Positions 35,401 to 47,700 of a stretch of 64,000 nt of DNA are shown here, piece by piece. The stretch comes from Stratiolaelaps scimitus (Eukaryota > Arthropoda > Arachnida > Mesostigmata > Laelapidae): NCBI GenBank assembly GCA_019614645.1, contig JABWDB010000002.1:27145501-27209500 (forward strand). The letters are read 5' to 3'. Position numbers and translations under genes: made by a program. Each line of letters opens with the position of its first letter. Position 1 is the stretch's first letter. Under the pieces are notes generated by a model, which did not search any database, was not told where the DNA came from, and saw nothing but the letters and a program-made list of their open reading frames with translations.

Positions 35401-38146
35401 ATGGCTGCCTCAACTCCGTACCTAGGCTCAAAGATCAGTCTTATTTCTAATGCTGAGATTCGCTATGAAGGAATATTGTACACTATCGATTCGAAGGAGA
35501 GTACTGTTGCGCTCTTCAAGGGTAAGTGTCTACCTCATTGTGTGCTTGTAATTAGTGTATGATACTGAATTGTTTTATATGAACGGAACTATGTCATAAC
35601 GCTGAAGTTTTTGAACGCTCTAAAGCTCGTTATGTGTATGCTTACTGGACCGCTGTTATTCAAAGCCGTGCTTGTTTGCAGAGATAAAATCTGGCAATCA
35701 TAACGCCTCGCGATAATCTTGTGTGCCTGTACACTTATAATAATACAAGCGATTTCCCTTAGAGCTGTCGATACATGTCTACCATTTCCAGAGCTAAATA
35801 AGTTAGAAGCGAAAAGAAATCTTTAGGAAGAAAGTTTTTCTTGCCGGAAAATTTGTTTTTCCTAGTGAATCTCATCATAGTGGACAAGCAATTCAACGAA
35901 GGGCGGATGCACCCGTCGTCAGCCGGGGTCATCGGCACCCAACGCTAACCACTGTTGGAACAGCATTGTCGCTTTTCGCTTAAGAAAACAATAATGATAA
36001 TTACTGTCAGCCTAGCCCATGCTTCTAGTGTTCCCTATCGTGGCCTTCTCCTGTCATTATTTGTTCCTTTGTATTCATCATTGTAAGGATTATCGTTTCA
36101 TAGGAATGGCCTTCTATTGTATTGAATAGCCGTGCATAAATGAGTATGTGAACGAGAAAGACCATTTGTATTGGCACCAAACCAGGCATATAGCTCCCCG
36201 ACAAAGGACGAATATATCCCACGGCACTGCATGGATGTAAAATGATTTAAAGTGATTCCTTGTTGTTGCTTGTTGTAGTGCGCGTTTTCGGCACTGAGGA
36301 TCGAAAAACGGACACTCCCGTGCCACCTAGTGACGACATCTTCGAGTTTATTACCTTTACGGCATCGGACATCAAGGATCTGCGGGTATGTCAACCCCCC
36401 GTCGCTTCATTGGTGCAGGATCCGGCCATCGTGAGTCATTCGATGGCGCCCCCACCGGGCCCACCCGGACCTCCAGGTCCACCTGGCCCATCATTCGGAG
36501 ATTTCTCTGGTACGCCCTACGCGAACCAGGGCCCCCCACCTCCTCGACCTATGTACATGGGCACATCACCGTTTACCGGTGGCCTTGGACTATCCCCATC
36601 GATGCTGGCACCTGGAGCCGGCCTGGGCGGAGGCCGAGGTCCCGAACTACCAGGCCCTGGGCCTAATGGACCTCCCATGGGTTTCCCACCTGCGGCGGGC
36701 GCGCCTAAAGTCGACTCGTGTGCACAATCGTTAAACGAGGGTCCTGGCTCACGAAACAGCAGCCCTGATCTTTTGGGGAAGGCTATGACCAGTGGAGGTG
36801 GTGAGCGCCGGGGACCCCTGGAGCACGAGGAGGACGAGCGGGAAGTTCAACGAGGAAACAATATGGGTGGTTTCCGTAGTAGCGGTGATGGCTCGAGATT
36901 TTCTGGATATCCCTCACCGCGTCCGCCTCCTGTGCCTCGTGATGGTTTCCACGGTCAGCGGGACTCTGGTTTCCAACAACGACGTGGCGTTCAGGGACCA
37001 CCGCACGGTGGTTATGGAGGCGGTCGTGGAGGTGGTGGTGTTAGCGGAGGCGGTTTCCCCTCGCTGCGTGGTCGAGGCGGTGGAATGGGACGAGGAGGTC
37101 GTGGTGGTCTAGGTGGACCTCGCGGTCCACCCCGGGGCCAGCTGCAACCTAACAAAGAGCCACTGAAGTTCGAGGAGGACTTCGACTTCGAGCAGGCAAA
37201 CCTTGAGTTCCAAGAGCTAGAGTCTAAAATGGCAAAGGCCAGTATCACCTCTGAGTGGGACGAAGATGCCGACGCGGGAGCCGGAGGCGCTGAGAGTAGT
37301 GGTGCAACAGCCAGCGGAGCAGGAGGAGATGACGAAGGTGGAAACAAAAGCGGTGCTGGCGACGATGCTACCAAAGGTGGTAGCGAGAAAGGCGCCGGGG
37401 ATGAGCCCGCGCCCGAGTACTATAACAAGAGCAAGAGCTTCTTCGATCAGATAAGCTGCGAGGCTTTGGAACGGCAGAAGGGTCAGGCTGGTGGTCAGCG
37501 TGTGGATTGGCGGCACGAACGAAGCATCAATAAGGAGACGTTCGGCGTAGCGGCACCACCGAGCTGGGGCTACCGAAACCGTGGAGGCGGTTGGGGAGGC
37601 GGATATCGCGGGGGACGTGGAGGCTACGGCGGTGGAGGCTACAGCGGCTATAGAGGTGGGGGCCGGGGTATGGGCTATGCGCCCCGAACCAACTATGACA
37701 GAGGCTACGGCGGAGGTCACCAAGGTCCGGGCGGTTATGGGGGTTATCAAGGAGGTTATAGCGGCAACCGTGGATACGACAACCGAAACAACCGAAGCAA
37801 CAATAACAGTCATGTGAGTCGTCACACTCTCTCATTTTAATTTTCCTTAACATATTCTACATCCACCTACCTGAAGAACTTTAATGGCTATATACATGTT
37901 CACAAGGATCAGTCGAGTAATTGTCGTAGACTACACGCACGTCTCATTGTATAATTTTATCAAGTCACGCAAAAATCCGATTGGAAAAACACCCACATTC
38001 TATATTGATATACTAAGTTCTATATTCTTTATACCTAACGCTTTTATTGTTATTTCTTTTTGCGGTTTCTGCCTCAATTCTAGATGGGTGCTGGACGCGG
38101 TGGTGGTCCTCGAGGCGCTCGGCAGCCGCAGGCTCAGCAGGCGTGA
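35401..38146 (+). CDS. LSM14: LSM14 / Trailer hitch homologue, copy 2
   Basis: Exons 35401-35521, 36279-37813 and 38084-38146, 572 residues, with the same LSm, FDF, FFD, TFG and RGG modules as copy 1. Across the first two coding exons I find only two base differences from copy 1 (near 36985 and 37623), both silent. In the short last exon there are two more: a silent Gln change and one that turns the final Glu into Ala. All splice sites are kept. Both genes therefore appear able to make the same protein. The 3' flank differs strongly from copy 1 and runs into a long inverted repeat. Confidence 0.94.
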
Positions 38147-39049
38147 GTCGACAAAAAATGCAACAATACAGCAGACGGCGACAACAACAATGATACGGAT
38201 AAGATTTAATGACCGCCATAGAATGGCAACAGAGGCGTAGAAAGTACAGAATTTTTTTGTGGCGTAACAGACTTTGGCAGAAATTTCTCAAAATGGAGAA
38301 AGGACACACGTGCAGAAGAAAGATCAAGGAGAATCCTGCGAAGGAGGAGGGGCATACTAAAAGCACATGCAGACACATCATCGCATATGTAGTATGAATC
38401 CGTCATCATTTTCTGCAGTCAGTTAACTCCCTAATGAATAATAGTGAGTGGAAGAGCCTTGACCCTGGCAACGATAGGGGACGATAGCGCCAGGTGTGAA
38501 TAGTGTGAATGGCTCGCTGTAGCAGGGGAGATTTTTTGAAGTAACAGACAGACAGAGAGGAGAGAGAGAGAGAACGAACTAGTTGACGACATCATTGTAA
38601 TTTGGCACGGAATGGCACAGTGATAGAGTAAGTGGCAAGATCTAAGTGTCAAAATGGGGCAGGCCACAATTAACATGCACAGTTAGGAAAACTGTGTAAC
38701 TGAATACAGGGAGAGCAAGTTGCCCGAGTGCGAAAGGAAATGTTTAGGGTAAAAAACGTAGAAAATGTGGCCAGTGAATTCAATGTGCGCGGCTCGGCGT
38801 TGTCGTGTCGATTACGAAGTATCAACAAACGAACGCCGTGTGTTCGAATGTCTCGAAAGGACATAGACGGATTGGAAATATTTTTCTAGTACAGCCTTGT
38901 TTCCGCTAGTGGAAAATGGTGTATCTGAGGCACAGACGATGAACGAATACGATATAGAACGAGTACAAGGGACCCGTGGCGGTAGAGGGGAAGACGTACG
39001 CCAGAAAAGAAATGTCTTCATCTCACACATTCATATATTGACTAAGAGG
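38147..39049 (+). other. LSM14 copy 2 3' flank
   Basis: Homologous to 28385-29340 but clearly diverged, with several indels and a GA-rich simple repeat near 38556-38575. No separate gene recognised. Confidence 0.5.
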
Positions 39050-39753
39050 AAAGCAAAGGAAAAAAATCGAAAAGACAAAATGAAAGCCACAGTGACGAAG
39101 CTCAAAAACGATTAGTGAAGAAGTTCACACTATTATTAATGTACTGTTATGACGACGTTCTCTGGTGAACCGATAAAATGTCTACGATAAACGTATCTAT
39201 CTAATTCTCATTCGTGTCTGTGTGCAATGAATGTCGGCGGGAATACCACGAGCATGAGAATTGCACCGGAATGGAATGACGAGAATGATAGGGGACGTTC
39301 TGCTAAAATCGACGTTAATCCACGTGGAAGGCTTGATGATCGTGAAGATGAAATGAAGAACGGAGATGACGAAAATAAATAAAAGAAAGCGAAGAAAAGC
39401 AGGAAGCTATAGGGGATTTAAAGTAATGTCAAAAATAATGATAATGACAAGTTTTATCACCATTATTATACAATTAATTAACGCTACACTGGTGAACAGG
39501 AACTGAACATACACCTCGTGGTAACGTGTACGGCAGCGACAGGTGGCTGAAACCATTAAAAAAAAATGAAGAAATGAGGCTGATCTAAGGAGAGTGAAAA
39601 TAAATGTGAAATTGAAATCGTGAAAATAGTGGAGGATATATATTTATATATATATATATAGAGAAAAAGAAAATGGTAATGACGAAGCATGTTGACAAAA
39701 TCCGAACATCTTTCTTCCTGGCCCTGTGGAAACCTGACTGAGAACCTGGTGAT
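39050..39753 (+). repeat. Long inverted repeat, left arm
   Basis: Continues the LSM14 copy 2 3' flank and pairs with 39894-40362 in reverse complement. Matching blocks include the ends near 39663-39753, the central block at about 39265-39410 and the outer block at about 39060-39210. The right arm lacks roughly 240 bases present here (around 39420-39660) and has many point differences. An (AT)n run is at about 39636-39660. Confidence 0.85.
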
Positions 39754-39893
39754 CAATAAACGAAAATCATGATATCGTAGAAATGGTATCCGCAGAGAGC
39801 AGGTAAAAAATATAACGAACAACAACAAGAAAATGAATCATCATTGTTTCCTCAACTTTCGTTTTTTGTGCTCGTTGTTCATTGTACTGTTTA

Positions 39894-40550
39894 CAAGGTT
39901 CTCAGTCAGGTTTCTACAGGGCCGAGAAGAAGAATGTTCGGATTTTGTCAACATGTTTCGTCATTACCATTTTTTTGTTTTCTTTCTCTATTATTCTTAT
40001 TTTGAGAATGAGCTTACTTTAATATATATAGCTTCCTGCTTTTCTTCGCTATCTTTTCTCTATTTTTGTCATCTCCGTTCTTTATTTCATCTTCATGATC
40101 ATCAAGCCTTCCACGTGGATTAACGTCGATTTTAGCAGAATGTCCCCTATCATCCTCGTCATTCCCTTCTAGTGCTTGCCATAGTTCTTTGGACGTTCAT
40201 GAGAATTAGATAGATACGTTTATCGTACATATTTTATCAGTTCACCAGAGAACCTCGTCATAATAGTACATTAATAATAGCGTGAACTTCTTCACTAATA
40301 GTTTCTGAACTTCATCACTGTGGCTTTCATTTTGGCTTTTGATCTTTAGATTTTTCCTTTTCTTTCGAGGCTGTACTAGGTTCATTTTTGCTAAAGATCG
40401 GAACGAAACAGTGTTCGTCCGCCGGTCATTTGGAAAATCTTTTCCTAATCCGTCTGTGTCCTTTCATAACGTTCGAACGGCGTTCATTTCACGGCGTTCA
40501 TTTGTTAGTACGCCACAAATGACACGGCAACCTCGAGTCGCGCACACTCC
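39894..40550 (-). repeat. Long inverted repeat, right arm (inverted LSM14 3' flank)
   Basis: The reverse complement matches the left arm up to about 40362. It then continues into sequence matching the LSM14 3' flank, including the block at 29096-29155 that copy 2 lacks, and on to about 40550. The loop between the arms is about 140 bases (39754-39893). The right arm is thus an inverted, partly deleted third version of the LSM14 3' flank. Confidence 0.82.
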
Positions 40551-40663
40551 TCCCTTACAGCGGGGTCGCTCGAATTAAGAGTGACCCAGCTGTCAGAGAT
40601 GGAGGCGAGAAAGAGAGAGGGATGAAGAGATGGAAAAGCTGGAAATATAAACCACTGTACACT

Positions 40664-40698
40664 ATAATAATAATAATAACAATAATAATAATAATAAT
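40664..40698. repeat. (AAT)n microsatellite
   Basis: Trinucleotide AAT run with one interruption. Confidence 0.9.
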
Positions 40699-42203
40699 GA
40701 TAAATATTACCACAACAGGTAACAAAAAAAACAGCAACATCAAGAGCAACAAAACCAACAATAAATGTTTAATAAATATGTAAATGGCATTTCGACTTGT
40801 TCTTTGTGTTTGGTATAAATATCGAGTTGTTTCCTTAGTTAACTACACTTCACGCTTCAGCCTCATTCAGTTTCGCACCTGTTAATAAATGGTGACTTTT
40901 TGATCCAATTAGAGAGTGGCTATCTGACACCAAAAACAGTTGACTATAATAATGTCATATTTACTATCAAGAATCACGAGATTATGAAGGTATAATAAAA
41001 GGCAAAAGGTAAATAAACATAGACGCTTTTCATTGACTGTTGCTACTATATAAATTATATTGCGGACGGTTATTTTCAGTAGCTTGTTGGTGTATGTCAA
41101 GAATAAATCACGAAACTACGTTTTTCGACGCATCAAGATCGATGTTTGTTTCTTTATCCGTAAATTCTTGCCTGGTTCGATCGGTTAGAAGTAAGCAATG
41201 GCGTCCCCGGTAGGTCGTCATTCCTCAAGGTTAATTTCTGAGCCCTGGCAAATAGAGAAACAGCTTGGAGTCAGTTCAAACTAGTTTTTGATAACAGTTA
41301 CAAAACAGTTTTCGAGCACACTCCAAGTTTATAGCACAGATGCTCAAGCTCGCACAGACGCATGGTACAGAGGTTTGTTTTGCTACTGGTAACTTCAAGC
41401 AATTTTTTCAGTCAGGTACGCAGACCATTTGTGTTATTTTCTAGATTTCTCCGTATGAGACTGTTTTGTGAACATTTTCCGCACCATAAACATGAGCTAA
41501 ATATGAGAAACAATACGGCTCGGTTTACACTCATGTAAGTTTCGGTATTAAGCATATATATATATATATATAAGTAGACACACGTATAATCGCTGCTGAT
41601 TAATCCACTTCACATGTCAAGTAAACGGAGTGTTAGGCATATGATCAAGAAAAATTATAGCACAACAAATATTAGCATTCTATAGTTGACAACGTCAGAC
41701 TATACTTTTGTATAATGATGTAGCCTTAGTGAGTCTTTTTGTTGAGCCAGATCAAATTTGAATCAAACCCGTTGAACTTTCATGATTGACAGTGGTTCGC
41801 TCTATTCCGCTGCGTCGTTTACGAGATGCTTCAAGATACAACTAGGAAATAGAACTAATACAAACATTAGTACGTCTATGTACGGCCTAAGTTTGTTTGA
41901 CAGTGTCTAATAATTAGCAGATCCAAGAAAAGCCGAAGCCGGGTAGAATAAACTTATCGTTGTAGATATTGCTATTGTTGGGATGGTTATGAATCATTGA
42001 TGAATAGCTGAAACGAAAATCTACACCGTTTTTGAATAATAATGGTAATAATCATAACTATTTAGAACGACACAACGCATGACAGTTACTGTCAGTTCAA
42101 CACTGGGATACCCCAAAATATAGAGAACGCGAGTTAGACTAATATATGGTATCTCTGTCGGAAATTTCTCAAAACCAGACACATGAATTTACTTAAGTTA
42201 TAT

Positions 42204-42251
42204 ATTATTACTATTATTATTATTAATTATTATTATTATTATTATTATTAT
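42204..42251. repeat. (ATT)n microsatellite
   Basis: Trinucleotide ATT run with two interruptions. Confidence 0.9.
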
Positions 42252-42708
42252 GGGTTTTTTCCATTTTTACTCCGAAGTCCACCTTACCCGATGCTACTTA
42301 AACGTGTGCAAGAAACATTTTGTCCCCACTAAAACGGTTGGACTCTAAAAGTAGTGCACCTTTACAACACTACGCTTTTATCTTTAGATTTATTAATTAA
42401 CACACATCCGTAGGTGCCAAAAGAAGAAGCAGGAAAACAGATTCTCAGTTGGTCAAATGCCGCTGTTCAATTTTGGCTTCCTTAAACTGCTTGCCATTAG
42501 CGGAATACATGATTCTACTTACATCCGAATGCTTAAGAGGCTTAATCGTTATAATAACATTATCAGTGCACTGCTTGATACCAAGATTAGCGCGTGATGA
42601 ATTACCGTGGTTTGGGTTTCTTTCTAAGAGTTGTAACTCGTATAATCCCATAATTAGATTACAGCAGAATACATGATTACTATTTTTCTCAACCTCCTTT
42701 TTTGTTAA

Positions 42709-42890
42709 TTTTCCGAGCTGACTCACTGCCAACATTTAAAGTCCACGGTAGAACTGCTTTCGGCATTGCTTCATAAGATGGATCCTTTTAAATGCAAATG
42801 TGCAACGGTGGGGATTGAACCCGAGTACCTACGTGTCTTCTCCGATTGCAAGGCACACACACGAATGCACCATGTCGCCGGGCTCGACTT
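42709..42890 (-). mobile_element. Candidate tRNA-derived SINE
   Basis: On the minus strand, 42890 down to about 42800 resembles a tRNA. It has a GGTGCATTCG-type D-arm region, an anticodon-like loop around CTTGCAATC, and a perfect B box GGGTTCAATCCCC. About 40 bases later comes the reverse complement of the dispersed 53-base core (42762-42709), followed by an A-rich end. Head, body and A-rich tail in this order fit a tRNA-derived SINE. No target-site duplication was identified. Confidence 0.45.
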
Positions 42891-43552
42891 TCTAAACCCC
42901 GAAAATACAATAACTAGTCTGTCGCCCTTGCATCTGCATTATGAACATTATTGTTATTATTATTAGTACGGCCACTAACAAGAGCCGTCATAACACGATA
43001 GCTTCATATATACAAAGTTCAACTCTTAAGTAATGCATGCTATTCGTAACTGTTTTTGCAATTTATGTAATAGGGGTCTTTAAGTATAACTTGAAAACTC
43101 ATAATTGGCAGAGTAAGTCATGATTTTGATTTGGCAGAGAGTGTCTAATAAAAGAAACTTAAAGACGAAATTATTGACGGCGAGCATTATCAGAATAGGC
43201 AAGGAGAAAATATAGCCACCACGATTATTGCTCGCAGAAAGTCTTAGATCACAAAAGTATTAAGAAACAGATCGTGTAACGTTTTAGAAATATCCAGCCA
43301 ATAGAGATACTCGACATAGCAAACGAATGGAAAAATATTAAGAGTTTCAAACAAGAGACCAACCACACGGCTCGGAAGCGGAGCAAACGTCGGGATAATT
43401 TTTTTTTACAGTTTTAAGTTGGAGAGAACTCCATTATTAAAATTGAGAGTGAAGTATTCGACACAGTAAGCCATACGTGAGCTGAGACACGCGTGACAAA
43501 ATCAGTATAATATGAAAGCATAATTATGTAATAGTAATTATCTTAACATGCC

Positions 43553-43592
43553 CATATTTGTTATATATACATGTGTATATATAACAAATATG
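43553..43592. repeat. 40-base near-perfect palindrome
   Basis: Two 20-base halves are reverse complements except at the central position. It is AT-rich with a TTTGTTATATATACA core and sits about 20 bases upstream of a LINE-tail-like sequence. Confidence 0.8.
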
Positions 43593-44721
43593 ATACCACC
43601 TCCTTTAGGTTAATAAAGAAGAATTTGAATTGAATCAAAACTAAGGACAAGCGTTGTTATTCTGAGGTATTAGTAGTGTTCATAGGTTAGTGCCAGTATT
43701 CTAGTTACTAATGAAATAATTTTTTTTTACTAAAAAAAAAGTATCTATTTCTTTATAAACCTGACATATTACTAATGAGCACATGACTCATCGGTTAATT
43801 CCCAACATAGGTATACCATTAGAGATTTAATAGCTTGCGTTTTTAGTTAGAAGGTTCTTGCGTTTTCTTTTTAGTTAAAGATCAATATAACGCCATTGTC
43901 GTGGAGCATGTCTAATCCGATGATTTTCTTATCTGGTGGATATTTCAGATGTTTTGAATTCACCACCATTCACGTCATTGGGTCAGTTAATATGTTAACA
44001 ACTCAAGCCCGCAAATTTATTTATGTTTTCTGGCTGAGCTAAAAAGACTCAGACAACCGCTTATTCTCTCTCGTCTGAATTCGGCGAAGTTACTCGCTCT
44101 ACGATTCAGTGCCACAAGCTAAAGGCGCCATAATATGCCGCTAGACATTCAAACTACGGAAGCCTGTGTTTCCGCTCAAATTTAGCGGCGAACTTGAAAT
44201 GACTATTTCGATGAAATATCAAAAAAATCCTCAAATCGCTGCCATTTTCTCCCGCCGATAGTACCATGTCCACACCATCCTTCAAGTAATGTAACTCGTT
44301 GAAAAATAGTTGATTCTACGAGTGATTTATGTTCGTGATGGAAAAAGTCGTCATCGCTTTGACGTCAGTTTGCCCGCTAAAGCATCGGGAGGTGCAGAAA
44401 CGTTTGGTGTCGTCTCGTGTTGCGACGAATCGTGTCTGTTGGTGACTGTCTAGTTAAGACAATACGTGCAGCGATCGTTGGATGAAGACGAGAACATTTG
44501 AGCACCAAATCCAGTTCGGTTTTCATGATCGATCCGTAGCACTTTCAGCAACGTTTACTCTACAACTCATCGATTGAGCTCCGCTTGCGAGCTCTGCGGC
44601 GTCGAATTAGCAAAGAGCTTCGGCAGTTTTCCCTCAAGCTACTCGCGAGATTAAGGAAGGAGCCTTCTCGACTCCGACGTAGTTGGCAGTGAAACAGCAG
44701 GCGAACACAAAAAGCAGGCGC

Positions 44722-47700
44722 ATGTCCGGCATCGAGAACCTCAAGACCTTCGATCCGTTTGCGGACGCGGTTCGGGGAGATGACCAGGTGAGTCATTTTA
44801 GCCGACTACGCATATCTGGCCATTTGGCAAATAACTCAAACCTGAGCCAGATATGTACGTCCACTATCTATTTCGGTGATGATATCAGAACTGACTGAAT
44901 GCAACTAACTGTGTGCGTTCGGCGTTACTTTAGCATTGCTCAGCATCGGTGTGGCAGATCTTGGCGGGATGACTCTGATGTTGTGTACAGACTTTTACTA
45001 ACACTTTCGTAAGGCTTTCGTTTACTTAACTAATGGGTATACAATGGGATCATACATATATGACTAACTGAATATATCAAAGGTGTAATAGGTTTCGGTT
45101 GCTTCTGGATGTGATAACTTCGTGGGGGGCGAGGAAAGATAGAACGGTACAGAATTATGAAGTGTGTGGAAATTTGGTGGGCTTATTTGTATCCGCTGTA
45201 GTAGTGAATGGAGTCGTAATAGTTGGTAGCAGACACGTACTCAACAGTGAACAAATGTAATCGGCGTTCAGATAGAAGGAACATTACTTGATGATTCAGT
45301 GTACGGCACTGTGTTAGCGGATGAAGCGATTAATTGAACGCATCGAGTTTCGATTAAGTCAAGAATAGAACATCTGTACCATCTGTGAGAAATGGCGAGA
45401 TGATCAAGGGCGAGGTAACCGAGTGAAAATAGTAGGGTTTTCATAGATGGATGCCACAAGGTTGTTTTATTCTTATTATTATTACGTTGATTAGATGCAC
45501 TTATGGAGCCGGAACGCTACCTTCACTTCTACCGTTACCGACGAATGTGGTCTGTGATGCTCTATATATTCTCCCCTGATAGTACTCTCTGCTGTCTGTT
45601 GTATGCACGTTCCTATATCCACAATACGTGCATTCTCGTACAGGACATACTCTGCGTGCTGAATGCACATTATTCCATTATACAACATGGGCGTTCTCTT
45701 ACACATCTATATGCAACCAGCGTTGACTGATAGTTGATGATTCACTGATACTTCTATTCCAAGACTCGTGATCATTGCCCTTGGAATTAGTTAGGACAGA
45801 GGAGTGAATAGTTTAAAATCTGAGTCTATAGAATCTTTATTTAATCGTGCTGAGTATTTGTGCATGTACTTCTCAACTCACTGCATAAATTTAGTTTTGG
45901 TCGTTGCTGTAAGACCGGGTCACTGTATTAAGCAGAAATCTTAATTTTGCCGTGCTGAATCGTAGCACTTGGCTGGAAATTCATACAAAGCTTTCAGCTG
46001 AGGTGATTTAAGTACTTTGGTTTTATAAAAAAAATCCTGTGTGGTAGCGCGGCCACAGACAAAAGTAGTTCATGTATATAGCAAGGGGAATAGAAGGGGG
46101 TTCAACATCGATTATGAATGTTTTGAAGATTGCGTCCCTTCAGGAGAATGATACCGATCTTACCAAAGCTATGCGTCAGGCGCACCTAAGTGAGATATTA
46201 GTGGAAAACATACATCTCTTGTTTAACAGATTAGACCCCCCGCATGACGGTAGTGAAAGTGCTTGACAATTAGGGTTCAAAGTTTAGCTAATTGTAGAGA
46301 TTGCGTTTGCAAAATATAGTTTTTTAATATAAATTGCAAACGCAATCTCTACAATGCCTATAAGTCGCTAAAGAAGTGACTATGATAGTTGCGTGCTGGT
46401 TTATTAAATTTTGAGCAAATTAGTAATTATTGCGCTCAACTCTGTGACGACGGTTGTGGTTCCCTTTGTGTTGTTTTAATCAGTCCTTCTTCTTTATATA
46501 CAATATAAACACAATGAACCGGTGTGGACATGTTTATATTCTGAGGTTGTCGCGACGATGGTGGTGAAGTTGGTGACATCACTGGTGCAAGAGTCGAGAG
46601 AGAGAGAGAGAGAGATTGAGAGGTTTCGTTTCAAAGGCCACTTTGCTGTTACGCCCTTCGCCGTTAGCCCCCCTTTCCTATGCTATCCTGCCCAAACAAA
46701 TTCAGTCTGTTCGCTGAACACAGATATGTCACTGAACTCACTCGGTCACCGACAACTTGGCAACTGCTCTCCTGTTCTTTCTCTCTGTTTGCTGGCCCGA
46801 TTGTCCACCCGAACGACCGCCTACCTCTGTATGCATTGTCTAATCTTTTTGTATACCAACACTCACTCAACGATTATGTCATGTCAACACCCTTACATTA
46901 GTTGTGTGTGGGTGTAACGATGTAGGTGGCTTTCTTTCGTTAGTCGAAATTGGTGGTAACCGATACTGTGTGCTTTATTATCTGCTTTGAGATTATTAGG
47001 TCACCTATTAGGTCACCATATATAGGATATATACAACGTTGCGCATGTGCTTTATAAGCACAGCGCAACGTTGTTGGTTTTTCTAAACGGGTTTCATTTC
47101 ATACATTTGTGGATTTATGTACCCGTTCCCGAAAACTTATGCACGTTTGTACAAGGGGTTCATCAACGTCGTTGTTGTTATTATTATTATTGTCTGCGAC
47201 TGAAAAAGTCAGATATCGCTGGTTTTAGACCCTTAGTGTCACCAATTTTCGCATCGTGGGTGATAAGATGTGGAATACTTGATTGACGAGCAGACAAAAT
47301 GAAATCCTAAATGGATAGGTATTATGTTATGCTAAAAGGCATTGTCACCGCACTGCCGTTGGCAATGCCGATGGCATAAAATTATTTAAGTTCCACAATA
47401 CCAGAAGTGCTCATATTCCTCACTGTCCGCTATTACAATCCAACAGGGTACGTCCTAAATAACAAACATGAATTCGGTTTAACTCTTTAAGTAACATAAC
47501 TTCGTTATTCAAAAAGGGAAAAATCACGTTCTGTCGAAGTCGAGCCTAGCGTTTCGATCAGCCTTCAACACGCTCAGCGCCAGTGAAATCTGTTAGACTA
47601 ACTGATCTTTCCGTATCTATTCGTGTCCCATTAGGTTGTGGTCCAGGACGGGCTGATCCACATCCGGATCCAGCAGCGAAACGGACGTAAGACGCTGACC

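Larger units (their letters stand above)
29459..39080 (+). repeat. Tandem segmental duplication, copy 2 (truncated HYI + LSM14)
   Basis: Direct repeat of 19611-29357. The offset is 9,844 bases before and 9,766 after the 78-base indel, and 9,762 after a further 4-base indel (TATT, near 22363). Gene order and orientation are the same as copy 1, so the arrangement is head to tail. Confidence 0.97.
40551..44480. other. Intergenic, repeats only
   Basis: No gene recognised. It holds AAT/ATT microsatellites, an (AT)n run near 41552-41572, a SINE-like element at 42709-42890 and a palindrome at 43553-43592. AATAAAGAAGAATTTGAATT at about 43612 looks like a LINE 3' end. Promoter and leader of eIF1 probably begin after 44300. 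Confidence 0.5.

Noticed and set aside
46522..46917. 131-codon plus-strand frame within eIF1 intron 1
   Set aside because: Starts at a non-ATG codon, contains a GA simple repeat and overlaps other open frames on both strands. Nothing suggests a gene.
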